A stretch of DNA of 64,000 bases, taken from NCBI GenBank assembly GCA_000711775.1, contig ARYC01000267.1, positions 1 to 64,000 on the forward strand, in the 5' to 3' direction. The notes beneath the pieces were generated by a model. That model saw nothing but the letters and a program-made list of their open reading frames with translations. It searched no databases and was not told where the DNA came from. The position numbers and the translations under genes were made by a program. Within the stretch, counting starts at the first letter, position 1; each line of letters opens with the position of its first letter. Positions 35,910-47,737 of the stretch are shown here, piece after piece. The stretch comes from Oxytricha trifallax (taxonomy: Eukaryota > Ciliophora > Spirotrichea > Sporadotrichida > Oxytrichidae).

Positions 35910-37691
35910 TCAATAATATTTTGATTATTACTACTGCTGTGGGAAAGAATTTAACTGTTTAATCTGATGCTTCTGAGACTATCCACTCGCTCCACTGCCA
36001 TTGAGTTGATTTGCCATCTGCTGCTACTAGTACTGCTACTGTTGCTGTTTATTCATCATCTGCCAAAGCTCATTAGGATCCATGTTTTTGATTTATTACT
36101 AGGCATTCATAAGTTGCTTCTAATAAGCTACAGCTTGCTAAATCTGCTGCTACTGTTGAATTTACTGCTATTGCTGTTGCTTCATAAATTATTACTAGAG
36201 TTGCTACTACTATTATTGCTACTACTGTTATAGCTGTATCTGCTGGAATTACTGGAGTTATTTCTGAGTAGGCTAGTTCATTTAATTTTGAGCTCTCGTT
36301 TATGAACTCTGCTTATTTTGACTCGTCTATCTGGTAGATATTTGCTCTTATGAATTCTCTGAGTTGAAGTTCTCTCTGCTTGAACGACCCTTTCTCAACT
36401 ATTGCTTTTACATTTCAATAATCTGATTGATGTTTCCATCATTACTTGAGTTTGTGGAATACTATCTTTACTGAGGCAGCCCTGTTTTCTCAAAACTATC
36501 TCTGATTTAGTTATCCTTTAAAGTCGAATTGTAACTGTTTTACTCTGTCATCTTTTTAGACTAGAACTTGATTAGCTGTTTTTGCAGAGTCTTCGAATCT
36601 TGGGATTATTGAGTATTTTAGTTGACTCTTTCGCTGTTCATTCTGCTAATGCCATGTGGAACAGTAGGTGGTAATCCACTTTAACTATGGGTAGACATTG
36701 TAGCTAGATTATTCTATGAAGTATTTTGCTGCATGTAAGCATAGGAATTCGAGTTTTGAGACTCAGTGCATGGGTTGACGTTTACTATTGAATCGTTAAT
36801 TCCCATGTTTTCGTAACTTCTCTTCAAATGCATGCTATCATTACTTGATCTAATTTGATTTAGTTAGGCTTGATTGGCAGTTCTCGAAATATTCTCTTTG
36901 TCGCCATTTAGGTTCCTTGGCAAATTAATGGCGATCTTGTCATGAAGACCTCTATTCTTTTGATGCATCATAAATTAGTTGTTTTCTTGATCATCATTCT
37001 CTTCAGTTTGAATGAAAAGTTACTGGCTGTTACCTACTGATCTATAATTCCCATTTGTTCCTGCAGACCCATCTCTTTGCATGTTTTTGATTTGCTATTA
37101 CATTTACTTTTGCTTCTAGATAAGCCCGTTATTAAATGCTAGCTTATCACTGCTAGAAGTAGTGCTAACATCTACAAGATTTTCTTTACTCTGCACATTA
37201 CTATTGTTTCTATTTAATGCTCTGGTCAAAGATTTAAATTGACTACCACTTGAATCCCTCAATAAGCCTGACAAATTTCCATTCTTAAACTCCCCACTCA
37301 CTTGTTCAGACTAGCCATTCTTGAACCTTGAAGTGCCCTTGCTTATTTAATTAGAATCAAACATCTGGGAATTTTTTCGATAATCTTGGGGATTCATTCC
37401 TGTCTTATTCATTCTCGAAATATTGCTCTGGATCTGAGAATTTTAGTTGACTAGCTCTTCTCTCGACATGTCTATAGAGGGTTGATTTTGTAGAATTCCA
37501 ACTGAGTCTAAGAGCTCGTTGCCGTTGTTCTAGGGTGAAGTGAAAAAATTTCTATCTGTGCTACGATTGTTTTGAATCATACAAGAATCGTTACCAACGT
37601 CTGTTCCAGCATTTGTTGAGGAGCCACTATACTGTTTAAGCCGTTTTATTTCCTAAATTTGTCTTTCTAGCTCCTCAATAATTATATACAT
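35910..37691 (-). CDS. Gln/Asn/Ser-rich protein with polyglutamine tail
   Basis: A single open frame of 594 codons (593 residues) from ATG 37691 to TGA 35910-35912. The N-terminus starts MYIIIEELERQIQEIKRL, a likely coiled coil. The rest is low complexity, with many Asn, Ser and Gln and no recognised domain (for example SGEFKNGNLSGLLRDSSGSQ). Toward the C-terminus (36240-35960) runs of Gln are coded by a mixture of CAG, CAA, TAG and TAA. Codon mixing argues for a protein-level tract rather than pure microsatellite expansion. It is divergent from the NEK2-like gene, with 118 bp between starts, so the two may share a promoter. Function unknown. Confidence 0.7.
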
Positions 37692-37809
37692 ATTTACCTC
37701 TAACCTAAAACCCTCAATTTCAAACGTATGATAGCGTGCAGTAATATAAAATTTGAATTTAAATATCATTTAACCTATTGACAGACTTAAAAAGCTTATT
37801 TCTTGTAAA
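37692..37809. promoter_or_regulatory. Short divergent promoter region
   Basis: Only 118 bp separate the start codons of the Gln-rich gene (minus) and the NEK2-like kinase (plus), so both upstream regions must lie here or overlap the genes. No specific motif is recognised. Confidence 0.4.
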
Positions 37810-38910
37810 ATGGAAAACTACGAAATTATAAAAGAGGATATTGGCCAAGGTATTCTTTAATTTTACTATCACCCTATGTTCATATACCTTAATTTTTACT
37901 TTTAGGCAGCTTTGGCAAAGTTTGTTTGGTAAAACACATTCCTTCAGGCAAGGAAATGGTCTGGAAAAAGATAGATTATGGTCGCATGAAAGAAAGAGAA
38001 AGAAAATAACTCATAAATGAAGTCAACATCTTGAGAGAGCTGAAGCATGAAAACATTGTCCGCTACCAAGATAAAATAGTTGATAAGAAAAACACAACTA
38101 TATTTATCATAATGGAGTACTGTGCTGGTGGAGACTTGCAAAAACTTATTAAGTAGTGCTAGTCCCAAAATAAATTCATTCCAGAGGCTTAGGTTTGGGG
38201 TATTTTTATGCATATAGTCATGGCTCTCTACGAATGTCACAGACGACAAGACGATAAGAAAATTTTGCACAGAGATTTGAAACCTTCAAACATTTTTCTT
38301 GATGATAAGCAAAATGCAAAACTAGGAGACTTTGGGTTTGCTAAAGCAATGAATATTCAATCAATGTATGCTCACACTTACCTCGGCACTCCATTCTATA
38401 TGAGTCCTGAATAAATCAATGAAAGTGAATATAACGAGAAAAGTGACATATGGTCTCTTGGTTGCATTGTTTATGAGATGGCTGCTCTTTAAACTCCATT
38501 TTTGGCAGAGAACTAGCTGTCGTTAGCTTTGAAAATTAAATCTGGTCAATTCAAACGCATTCCTGATAGATACTCTGAAGAGTTAATGCGCTCGATTAGA
38601 TGGATGCTAAATGTAGATCCTACTAAAAGACCAAATGTAGAGGACTTGCTCAACTTACCTAACATTAGCATGCTTGAAAAATTGCCAATTTTTATGGAAA
38701 ATTTGTACTCTTATCTTAAATTATATTTATATGCTTTTAAGAGAGAAAAGCTTGAAGAAAAATGTTGGAGCAGTAAAAAAGAAGGCCGATGAAGTCAAAA
38801 GAAAGTAAGAGCAGCTTAGAATTAAAGAAGAGGAGCTAAATCAGAGAGAAAAGTAGTTGCTAGAAAAAGAGAAGGAAATTGAGGAGCTAGAAAATATTTG
38901 TATGTTATGA
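37810..38910 (+). CDS. NIMA-related kinase, NEK2-type
   Basis: ATG at 37810; intron 37850-37905 splits the Gly loop, giving GQGSFGKVCLV. Landmarks are WKKIDYGRM (the VAIK-position Lys within the NEK W-K-x-[IL]-D-Y-G pattern), NEVNILRELKHENIVRY, IIMEYCAGGDLQKLI, ALYECHRR, HRDLKPSNIFLD, DFGFAKA, GTPFYMSPE, YNEKSDIWSLGCIVYE and KRPNVEDLL. All catalytic residues are present. These match NEK2, which acts at centrosomes/basal bodies and cilia. After NLPNISM the frame needs removal of 61 bp (38676-38736) to enter a coiled coil (KKKADEVKRKQEQLRIKEEE and QREKQLLEKEKEIEEL), typical of NEK2. A GTATGT at 38900 could splice on to a longer tail; the TGA at 38908 is the minimal end. Confidence 0.88.
38676..38736 (+). 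other. Putative IES in NEK2-like gene (pointer ATGCTT)
   Basis: ATGCTT occurs at 38670-38675 and 38731-38736 in the same phase on each side. Deleting 61 bp with one copy turns a premature frame (ending in TGA at 38789) into SMLLREKSLKKNVGAVKKKA plus coiled coil. No GT...AG boundary is present. Length is 3n+1, exactly what is needed. Confidence 0.85.
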
Positions 38911-40138
38911 TTTCGATATAGTTATATCCATTTAGTTAATTTTATTCTAGCAGAATATATAGCTTTGGCAGAAATCAAATCATATAAAATATATATAGTG
39001 ACAACTATCTTCGCTAATTAGATTACTCAATCAGAATATTTTAAAGTATAATTTTAACATTTATGCAATTTATTTAAAATACTATTATTACGAGGTTGGT
39101 TTAGGATCCTAAAATAATTTGTCTAATTATATAACACTTTAAGGAATTCTTCAGTTAGTATTATGAGAAAAGACGATTTTCATATAGATAATAAGATAGT
39201 CTTGAAATATTTCTGTCAACGAACCTTACATCTTAAATCAAAGATTCTAACACTATCTAATTTTAGCTTTTTAAATTTTGTTTTATAAATTATATAAATA
39301 TATTAGGGGATTTCAATTTTACTTAATGGTATAATATTAACAATAAGAAATGATAACTAAATAACCAAAACAAACATTTTTTATATATTAAAAGAATAAT
39401 TTTAGCTTAGTTTATTAGATTTGACCAAGTGATTAGTTAGCTAATTAAAAAATGATAATCAACTTATAACATAATAAAATCTTAAATTTAATGAATGCTT
39501 AAAAAATGATTAATCTTAGCTAAGCATTTCATCATATTAGTTAATTCTAGTCACATATATTCATGATTTAACCTATAATTTAAAACCAAAAACATATTAA
39601 AATTTTATTTAAATGCAATAATTTATTATAAATTATTTCCTATATTCATACAATTGATTCTATATTTTAAGCATCACTATATATGTAAGCTTAACAAGAT
39701 CTCTTAAAATAGACATTTATTAATATTTATATTGACATTAAAAAGAATTAAATAATGTTGCACTTATAATAATTATCAAATCTAAAAAATATTAAAATTA
39801 GATATATCTTTTAGGGTAAGCTTTTTACTTTAAGAGCAATCATTAAATTCAAATTTTTTCAATTAAATGATTTTTATACTTTGAAAATGAAAGAATTTTC
39901 AGGGTTTTGAATATTTTTGAGGAAAATTTATTTAGGGCTCTTTAATTGTTAAAAAATAATTACTAATTTACTAAAACTTTTTTATGAATTATTTCCCATA
40001 ATTTCTTATATAAGCATGTCCAAATATATAATACTATTAAATGATTAAGTGGATCCTTTAACTTTCTATAGTATTAAAAGATATAAATCTTAAATTAATA
40101 TAATATTTTATAATAAATAAATCAATCAATCAATCGAT
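38911..40138. other. AT-rich intergenic region
   Basis: No supported gene. A glutamine-code frame continues past the kinase if the 38900 donor is used, but it has no recognisable content. The right part is the amylase upstream region, with TCAATCAATCAATC just before the ATG. Confidence 0.5.
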
Positions 40139-42186
40139 ATGTTCAAATAAATTACTTTGGCATTTGCAGGATTTGTCGCACTTTCCTCAGCACAGTTCAA
40201 GCAAGACTGCTCTAATTTCAATGGAGAAATGGGGTGCAGATCAGGTTAGATCACTACTAACCCTGATGACTGGTCTCAAAGGTCATTCCAGACTTATCTT
40301 CCTGGAGATCCTAACTATTGTAAATTTTAATAGATTTGATATAAATTAGCTTTACATAAAAATTCAATTAAATTATACAAAGAAGGATATGAGGGGTTAG
40401 GCAGAGTGATGTGTTACAGCTCCATTTTATATACCAGTGATAAAAAATCAGCAACAGTTGACGTAAGATGCAGACAACACTCCTCAGTCACCAAGGTTGA
40501 GTACAACTTCAACAACAAGGGCTTCCAAGAGAGCAATGAGTCTCAGGTTGACTCTTCCTTCACAGATGTGCTGCCAGTCTCAGTTAAAGCTACTGATGGT
40601 AATGGACAAAGCTATTCAATAACTCTTGAACCTTTGAACTTTATCTGGCAAGGAGCCCCAATAAACTAAGGTCCTTAATACAAAGGTGGTTAAAAGGGAG
40701 CTATCGTTGAAATGTTTGGATGGCCTTATGCTGACATCAAGCAAGAATGCTCTTTCTTGGGTAAAGCTGGTTATATGGGAGTGAAAGTATTCCCTCCTTA
40801 GGAAACAGTATTCACCTTTGAATGGCCCCAAAATGGCGAGTTGAATCCTTGGTGGTTCTACTATCAACCAGTCAGTTATAAACTTACTGGAAGACATGGA
40901 ACAAGAGAGGAACTTAGAGACATGATTCAAACTTGCAGATCAGCTGGCGTCAGAGTCTACGCTGATGCAGTCGTCAATCATATGAGCGGTGGTGGTAACG
41001 ACATCTGGCCACTTCACAGAAATGGTGGCGGTGGTGGTTTTTGCGCTACTTGGGAAGCAAAGGCTTCAACTGGCACATCACCTTATTTCACCCACAACTT
41101 CATTTCATTATATTAAATTGAAATATTCATGTTTGAGAACTCAAGCAACACTGGTTTAAGACCAGGATGTGAGTTCCCAGCTGTTCCCTATATTGCTACT
41201 GATTTCCATTGTGAAAGATCTTTAAGTTCCTGGACCGATCCATTCGCTCTTGGAAACGGATGGCTCTCTGGACTCGCTGATTTAGATACTGAATCAGAAT
41301 ACGTTCAAGAACGTATCGCTTCTTATTTCGTTGACCTTCTAAGTATTGGTTTCAGTGGTTTCAGAATTGACGCAGCAAAACACATTTAACCAAAATCACT
41401 CTCTGCCATTCTTAACAGATTGAAGAAGAATCTTGGTGGTGGGGATCTTCCAGAAGATTTCATTACATGGCTCGAAGTTATTATTGGAGGTGAAAAAGAC
41501 CTTTTAATGTGCGGAGATAACGACTATAATTATGGTAAACCATTCGAAGGATTTATGAAAGCTGCTGGTCTTTCAGATAGTTTATTTATAAATAAACTAT
41601 ATAAGATAGTGATATCTACAAAGTAAAGATCTGGTCATCTGATTATCCAAAAGAGTTCCCTATTTGCGGATATTGGTCAATCCCATCTGAAAGATATGTT
41701 ATCTAAAACGACTGTCATGACGATCAAAACCCAGGTTCATCATCAAGAGATATGGGAGACAAAGGAAGCGTTCTCGTTCAAGCTAAAGACGTGAACAAGC
41801 ACAGAGACTTTGAAAAGCAACTCTTCTCAAGAACTGACGGTAACTGGTAAATTAAGGCTGTTCTCTCTTCTTACACTTTCATGAACAATGGCGCTATGGG
41901 AATCCCAGACGGTAAATCAGACTGTGCTAACTGTGTAGGAACTCAATGCAATAGTTGCAGCAAATCCATGAAATTCAGCCAAGCATATGACCCCAACTCT
42001 TGTGGTTACGATTGCGATAAAGGTGGCTGGTAAGAAGGTGTCTACACCAGAGTTCACAGAGATGCTCAAATCATCTAAGCCATGAGATAATGGCAGGGAC
42101 TTTCCTCAGTCAATGATGTCTCTGAACTTGGACTCCCATCCAACTGCGGAAATCATGCCAAATCTTTCCTTAACGAACTTCAATGA
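40139..42186 (+). CDS. Secreted alpha-amylase (GH13)
   Basis: ATG at 40139 ([19 protein letters not shown], a signal peptide), TGA at 42184-42186. After removing inserts of 57, 27 and 29 bp the frame is 645 codons. About 160 residues of N-terminal Cys-containing sequence precede the barrel. GH13 regions are seen: DAVVNHM (region I), GFRIDAAKH (region II, with the catalytic Asp), WLEVIIGG (region III, with the catalytic Glu), and [11 protein letters not shown], which fits region IV with its HD pair. It hydrolyses starch/glycogen alpha-1,4 bonds and is probably a phagosomal or secreted digestive enzyme. Its coding sequence is richer in C and G than its surroundings. Three inserts interrupt the frame, one of which could be an intron. 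Confidence 0.93.
40325..40381 (+). other. Insert in amylase gene (IES with AAA repeat, or intron)
   Basis: The region has an in-frame TGA and must be removed. Deleting 57 bp between AAA repeats (40322-40324, 40379-40381) gives PNYCKEGYEG. Alternatively, splicing GT at 40320 to AG at 40382 gives PNYQGYEG. Both keep frame, so the sequence alone does not decide. Confidence 0.6.
41104..41130 (+). other. Putative 27-bp IES in amylase gene (pointer TTCAT)
   Basis: TTCAT occurs at 41099-41103 and 41126-41130. Removal gives [13 protein letters not shown]; without it the frame stays open but carries nine foreign residues (ISLYQIEIF type). The insert is all A/T apart from three bases. In-frame length makes the call less certain than its neighbour at 41582. 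Confidence 0.6.
41582..41610 (+). other. Putative 29-bp IES in amylase gene (pointer AGATAGT)
   Basis: AGATAGT occurs at 41575-41581 and 41604-41610. Removal of 29 bp changes the frame and restores [18 protein letters not shown], which continues open to the natural stop; unremoved, the downstream frame is lost. No GT...AG boundaries at the repeat. Confidence 0.85.
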
Positions 42187-42700
42187 GCGAAAGTTAACTT
42201 ATCAAAGTTAATCATATAAACTTAAAAAAAACTAACTTTGATTTGACGAAAATTCAATTCGATTATAGATCCTATTCTTATAAATTATTTATCCCAATAT
42301 GTGAATATCAAACATTTTAATATAAGATGATTATTAAAGAATAATCTTAGTTTTGGAAATAATCAGTTTATTAAAAAATATCAAATGTAAAATCAACTAA
42401 TTATAAAATAAAAAGTATTTCAAAAATTAAGGAGATCTGTAAATTTTTATTGGTTATAAATATCAAAAGGAAAGAAAAATTTGACATTAAGATCAATATA
42501 TACGATCCATGTTTTCTTTTATTATCAAAAATTGGTAAGATAATTTTTAAAACAAGATTTAAATCAAAATAGCTAGATCAGAAAAACGATTACATTTAGA
42601 TTAGAATGGTAAATATTATTAATTTCACTAATTTTTTAAACCATTTGTATTTCTACTATCTTTAAAATTTTAAAACTGAACGTTTAATTTAAATTAAAAA
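42187..42700. other. AT-rich intergenic region
   Basis: Amylase 3' flank and upstream region of the next gene. Nothing recognised. Confidence 0.5.
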
Positions 42701-45242
42701 ATGCAAGAAAAAAGAAAGCAATCAAGAAACATAGCTCAGAGATATGCAAACCAAGCTTTAAATCACTCTTAAAGTTACAAATAACTCTCACAGTTTTAGC
42801 TTCACTCTTAATAAATCTAAAAAGCTGCTAATGGAATGACAAACTAGAAATCATTTGTAAACCTATAAAATCTCAATGAATAATAGAATTCAGTAAAAAC
42901 TCAAAATGATTCAAAGCAAATTTTAAAATCTACAAGTTCAGTTTCTAATTTGCATTAAACTCAAGTTACTCAAGCCACAACATTGCCCAGTTCCACAACC
43001 CATAAAAACTAACCCTCTAATTTTATGTTTAGTAAGACCAATAACGCTCTATCTGGCTCTAAGAAACAAAATAGGTTGTATTAATCAACTATTGGACATC
43101 AGAATAGTAACTTATAAAACATGAAAGATCAAGTGTAGTTAGTCAGCAATCATAATATTACAACTAAACAGGGAAATTAAGTTTAGCAAATAGGAGTAAA
43201 TATTATGATGAACTAAAAATCTAATTTGAGAAAGTCAATGCAAATTAGTTCTTAGTAGTAACAACACATAAGTTAATAATAAAAAGACTCGAATAATAAC
43301 TAGTTAAATCAATCGTTACTGTAGAGTGAGAAATCTAAGAAATTGCTACTTTCTACTCTAATACAATTGGGTAAATAAATTGATAAGAAAACTAAGTTTC
43401 TCAACTAATTTGAAAAGATCTCAGGGGAAAGTCTCGAATCTGAACTCTTCAATTTTCTAAAACAGTGTATTTTAAAGCAAAGTCTGAATTACGAAACAAC
43501 TAAACTTTAACTCAAGCAAGAATAATAATCAACCGATAACTATAGATCTATAATATAGGAACAAAAGCAGCTTATTGATAGAATGAAAAACTCAAACGTA
43601 ATGCTTCTCAGAGAATTGAAAGACCTGAAGAATGTATTGCAAGAGTGCAGAAACAATTTAGAAGCCAGTAATTAAAACTCTGAAATTTTAGAAAGAATAT
43701 AGCTTCATCAAGGTATATCATAAGTTGAAAATGACTTTGAATCTTTTTTGAAAGAGGAAGATGCCCTCTAAAATAAAATCCTAAAACAAGAGAGCTTAAA
43801 TAGTAGATACACTTCAAAATTACCAGACACTGGCAATATACAAAAGAAAGATGGATGTTTTTCATTTAATTAAGACTCTAATTTCCACTATCATAAGTTC
43901 AACGAAAACATGGAGACAGAGAATTTGTCAATTTCTCTGCTTATAATTTGGTAATATGCTAATTTTATAATTGAACATCACGCAGATCATAAGTTTAAAT
44001 CCTATAAAATCCTCAGCTCATTATTCAAGAGTAAATGAACCTTAAATCATAAATTACTCCTTCTCTGATAACTCATCAATAATTCAGGATAAAAATTAAC
44101 AATAAGAAATAACAATAGAGATACTTAGAAATCCTAAAATCATTAAGAAATCAAATCAAAGTTCCCAAAATTTTTCCAATAGCTAATGGAATTATAAGCA
44201 AAATAGACCTGTTATGATTATTTAAGATGAAGAGGAGACTACAAAGTTTTATGCAGGTACTAGTAGCTGTTACTTAAATGACGATGATGATCCAACTATG
44301 ACTCATGAATTTGAAGAATCCCCAAATGTGAGTATGTTAAAGAGAGATAAAAGCCCTGTAGAAAACTCTGTGCATGAAATAAGATGCTCGACTCCCATCA
44401 AGGGTATCAGTGAGCTTAACTCACCTATTAACAGATAATAAATAAGACTTTCAATAGAGAATCCTTCGCACTAAACGCTTTAACTTATTCAAAAGTCATA
44501 AGATAAGCGATTAACTTTAACAGACTTTAGTAGTCCCATGATGTAATTCTCGAATCATAATAATACGACCACCAAGGCAATCGATCGATTCAAATTTGAC
44601 AGTAATGACAACCTTATTAGATCAGACAAAGCTTTTATCCCTAACACTAAGTCCCCATAAAACAACCAATCAGTGACTTTATCATAGATTCTTAATGGAC
44701 TACCTCCTCGCAATAGAAATAGCTAAGTTTATCATAGTATGCTGTAATTTAACAAACGAAGCTCACTTAATAATAATTCAAGATGCTTGTCTTAGTCTAA
44801 CTTGATTACATATTAACAGCTTTAAACAGCTTAAAGCTTGCAGAATTTAATATTGAGTAAAAATCCTACCACTCAAGCCATATAATAAAATTCACTTAAC
44901 CAGTTGACTATGGAGACTTCGAAAAGTGATTTGGAATTAGATCCAAATGACATAAAAAATGAAGTTTAAAACGATTATATTCATTAACAGTACTAAAAGA
45001 GTGACAATTAAAATTTTGTATATTCAGACTAGATAGCTCCATTAAGCAAGCAAGAATAAGCATAATTGCAAGCATAGTAGAGATTTGTTTAACTCATTAA
45101 TTTAGAAATTTCTACACCTTAATTTGGAAGTCCGAGGCATGAGTAGTAATAGTAAAATAATGGACCTATTACTCCTGGTTCATAATATAATCAAAACTTC
45201 TTAAAGTTTAAATCTGGAAAAAGAGCCAATCAAATCGAATGA
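42701..45242 (+). CDS. Gln/Asn/Ser-rich protein with a coiled-coil segment
   Basis: ATG at 42701, TGA at 45240-45242. The N-terminal third is Gln/Asn/Ser-rich. A helical segment (about 43330-43780) has heptad-like QLIDRMKNSNVMLLRELKDL. The frame that starts the gene ends at TGA near 44036, while a second frame is open from before 43990 through to 45242 with similar composition (acidic, then Ser/Asn-rich). The total length is 3n+1, so one insert of 3n+1 nt, probably an IES between about 43870 and 44040, must be removed. I could not fix its pointer. No known domain; function unknown. Confidence 0.6.
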
Positions 45243-45479
45243 AATTTAAATCTGTTAAATACTTTTAATGATAATTTATACTCAATAATTTATACTCATA
45301 AAATAGTACTATATATTAATACTATCTAACTTTATAATTATTAATATAAAATAAATAAGAGAAAACTTGCGGCGTGTTGAGGTCGGCTTTTTCCCTTCAA
45401 GAGTAAGTAAAATTATCAAACTTTGAAATTTTGATTATGATGCACAAAAAGGTTTCTGAGTATTATAATAAATCCAATT

Positions 45480-46340
45480 AATATTTAATATAAATTAATT
45501 GTTTTATTACTTTGACATTTAATTCCAATCCGACTCTGACATTTCAAACTATACAATTTCCTACCCTCTTACTTTTAAGCAAGATATTAAAACTTTTGTT
45601 AAAATAGATGATGATCCAATTCGTTCGTTCTTGATGGCTTGACCTTGATATTAAAACAATGCAAGTAGTTGCAAAAGAGACATCTAGAGCAACTATATTA
45701 GAGGAGACAGACACTTCGAAGAAATTCAAGCAATCTCTGCCTTCTATTTCAAACCTAAATTCTCCCTTAACTTTAGGATTTGAATCTTAATTTTTCCACT
45801 CTAAACTTCAAATCTAAACCACATATTTAATAATGAAAATTAATCCCTCTTATTTAAAATCTTTCACTTTAACATAAGAAGGAGGTAGTTTTATACTTAT
45901 TTTAAAAACTCATTTTATAATTTAAATACAAAATGTACTAAGCCTACAGTGACCCACAAAATAAATAGAAATAACAATTAGGTTCTTCTGTAAGTATGAA
46001 CTTCGAATTGTGATATCAAAGTTATTATATCATTTACAATTCTATGAGATATTAAGAGTTAATTACTATAGAGAGTCTCAGGAATGACTCCATTGGGTAC
46101 AAGTAGACTGACTGGAGGATACAATAGTTTTAGTGATGAAGGAAACAGAGAACTTTATCATTAGCTCATGCATAATATACTTGAAAGTGTCAACATCGTT
46201 TGCAACAGAGATCAATGTGTAAGTTTAAAAGCTCATATCATTTAACATAGAGTGATGATGATTTGATTTTAAAATAATACTAGTTAATAAGAAACTCACA
46301 GTTTTCATATCGATATTTCTTATGATATGAGCTAGTAATT
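45480..46340 (+). CDS. Hypothetical gene with a pointer-flanked insert
   Basis: The 5' end is not defined. A frame through SDSDISNYTISYPLTFKQD joins, across 64 bp between GATATTAAAAC repeats, to IKTMQVVAKETSRATILEE. Further right an ATG at 45934 starts MYQAYSDPQNKQ, with a GTAAGT donor after GSS, an exon RVSGMTPLGTSRLTGGYNSF to NIVCNRDQC, and another GTAAGT at 46219. Whether the two parts are one gene is not clear. The right part overlaps a minus-strand candidate gene. No family recognised. Confidence 0.4.
45594..45657 (+). other. Putative IES (11-bp pointer GATATTAAAAC)
   Basis: GATATTAAAAC at 45583-45593 and again at 45647-45657, in the same reading phase on both sides. Deleting 64 bp avoids an in-frame TGA and links two open frames. 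The chance of an 11-bp direct repeat with correct phase is small, though the sequence is AT-rich. Confidence 0.7.
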
Positions 46341-46758
46341 CTGACAATGACTTAAAATATCTAAATGGAATATCGTCAACTTTTGTAAAATTAAGCTTTC
46401 CTACATTCACTGTTTCCCCCAATCTAGATGTGATGATGAATAAAGCTATTGCTAGCACTTCTGTGAAACCTAGATATGCTATTTCAAGTGAATAACCTAT
46501 TTTTATGTATCTTTTACCGGAAAAAATTATCTATGTTTCCGTATTTATGTTATTAAAAATAACTTATAAATTGAGGCCCTTTTTTATTTCGCACAAAATA
46601 TTTATTTTTAAACCCATTCTTATGAGTTTACAAAAACATTGAAACTAGCTGATTCTTTATGAAAGATTTAGAATACTAGAAATAATATCAAGACAACACT
46701 TACTAATCCTCTCTAATATTACTCGACAATTAAAAATCATTCTATTACTAAATTGCAT
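46078..46758 (-). CDS. Hypothetical protein, possibly membrane-associated
   Basis: Candidate model: ATG at 46758 (MQFSNRMIFNCRVILERI), intron 46497-46703 (GTAAGT...AAATAG), then SYSLEIAYLGFTEVLAIALF (hydrophobic) and VNVGKLNFTKVDDIPFRYFK. A GTGAGT after NIDMKT may be a further donor; otherwise the frame is open to TGA at 46078-46080. Its 3' part is antisense to the plus-strand candidate, so one of the two may be false. No family recognised. Confidence 0.35.
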
Positions 46759-46844
46759 TTTAAATGGTGAATATATATATTGAACAATATAATTTGATTT
46801 TTCTCAGGTCTATTTAAGAAGGAGATTTCTTTTAGGTGCTAGAA

Positions 46845-47707
46845 TCAGAAGATGTTACAATTTGCTTCACATCCACAGAGTCTATTGTTTGTACCCTTAT
46901 TCATGGCATTTTAATTATCTCTCTCAAATTACTCGATTTCCTTCTAGTTCTTCTATCTCAGTTTACGGACATCATCCTTATTTGATTGTTTACTGCTATT
47001 AACGTTTCCTGATTTGTACACTTTATCGAGAGTCATATGACTTAAGTCAGTCATTTGACTAGAACCATCATCCATTACTGAGGTTAACTGGTCTAGTATA
47101 AGTCCCCTCTCAATCTCAAATTGTATGTGATACAAACATTCCACTGCTTAATGAAGGGTCACTCTCTTGTTCTTTATTGCGTCATCTAGCTAGGCTACCT
47201 TTTTTAAAGTGTCTATGATGTAAGTTTTCTTGATTTTTTCAGTTCTTGCAGCAAACTCTTCTGTAAGCTCTGCAGTAAACACCAAATGAACTCTGCCTTT
47301 GGTTTGCATCAAATTTCTGATCTCTGGAAGAACTTAGTTTTTATTGCTCTGAGACACCATTTAAGAGAAGTTCTCATCATCTTCTGAAAAATTGGCGTCT
47401 GGATCCTGACTGTATATATTTCTGTAGCATGGAAATTCCTATCACAAAATTTAAACGACTTAGTTTCACTTACATCACTCACAAGCAGATTAGACAGAAC
47501 TTTATCTATAGTGATTTCTGTCTTGCCAATTTTGGGGTACATAACTTTATCATCGTCATCCTCCATTTCCGATTTCATAGTTCTACTATCGTCAAAATCT
47601 GTATTCATAGCTTCTTCACTGTTTGAAGCATCGTACATTTCAATGATAATCTTTTAGGCATCGCTTGGAATGATACTACTTTAATTATTATACACTAAAT
47701 CACTCAT
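46845..47707 (-). CDS. Hypothetical 275-residue protein
   Basis: ATG at 47707 (MSDLVYNNQSSIIPSDAQ), a 35-nt intron at 47439-47473 (GTAAGT...GATAG), TGA at 46845-46847; 828 coding nt. The N-terminal part is acidic (EMEDDDDK). The middle is helical and charged (NLMQTKGRVHLVFTAELTEE, AARTEKIKKTYIIDTLKKV), and the C-terminal end is Lys/Gln-rich with a CGCEANC cluster. The start codon lies only 31 bp from the CD36-like germline segment. Not recognised. Confidence 0.6.
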
Positions 47708-47737
47708 AATCTCTTATTTATTATGATTTATATTTAA

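Noticed and set aside
35967-36233. Leucine-rich 88-residue ORF on the plus strand
   Set aside because: It is the antisense of the polyglutamine tract of the minus-strand gene; Leu runs are the complement of CAG/TAG/TAA codons.
43608-43865. 85-residue minus-strand ORF
   Set aside because: Antisense of the coiled-coil part of the Gln-rich gene; Leu/Phe-rich as expected from complementing Gln/Lys/Glu codons.
43895-44005. ATCATAAGTT repeat as the pointer for the insert in the Gln-rich gene
   Set aside because: The 10-bp repeat (near 43890 and 43986) is present but joining there keeps the frame that meets TGA at 44036; the true junction remains unknown.
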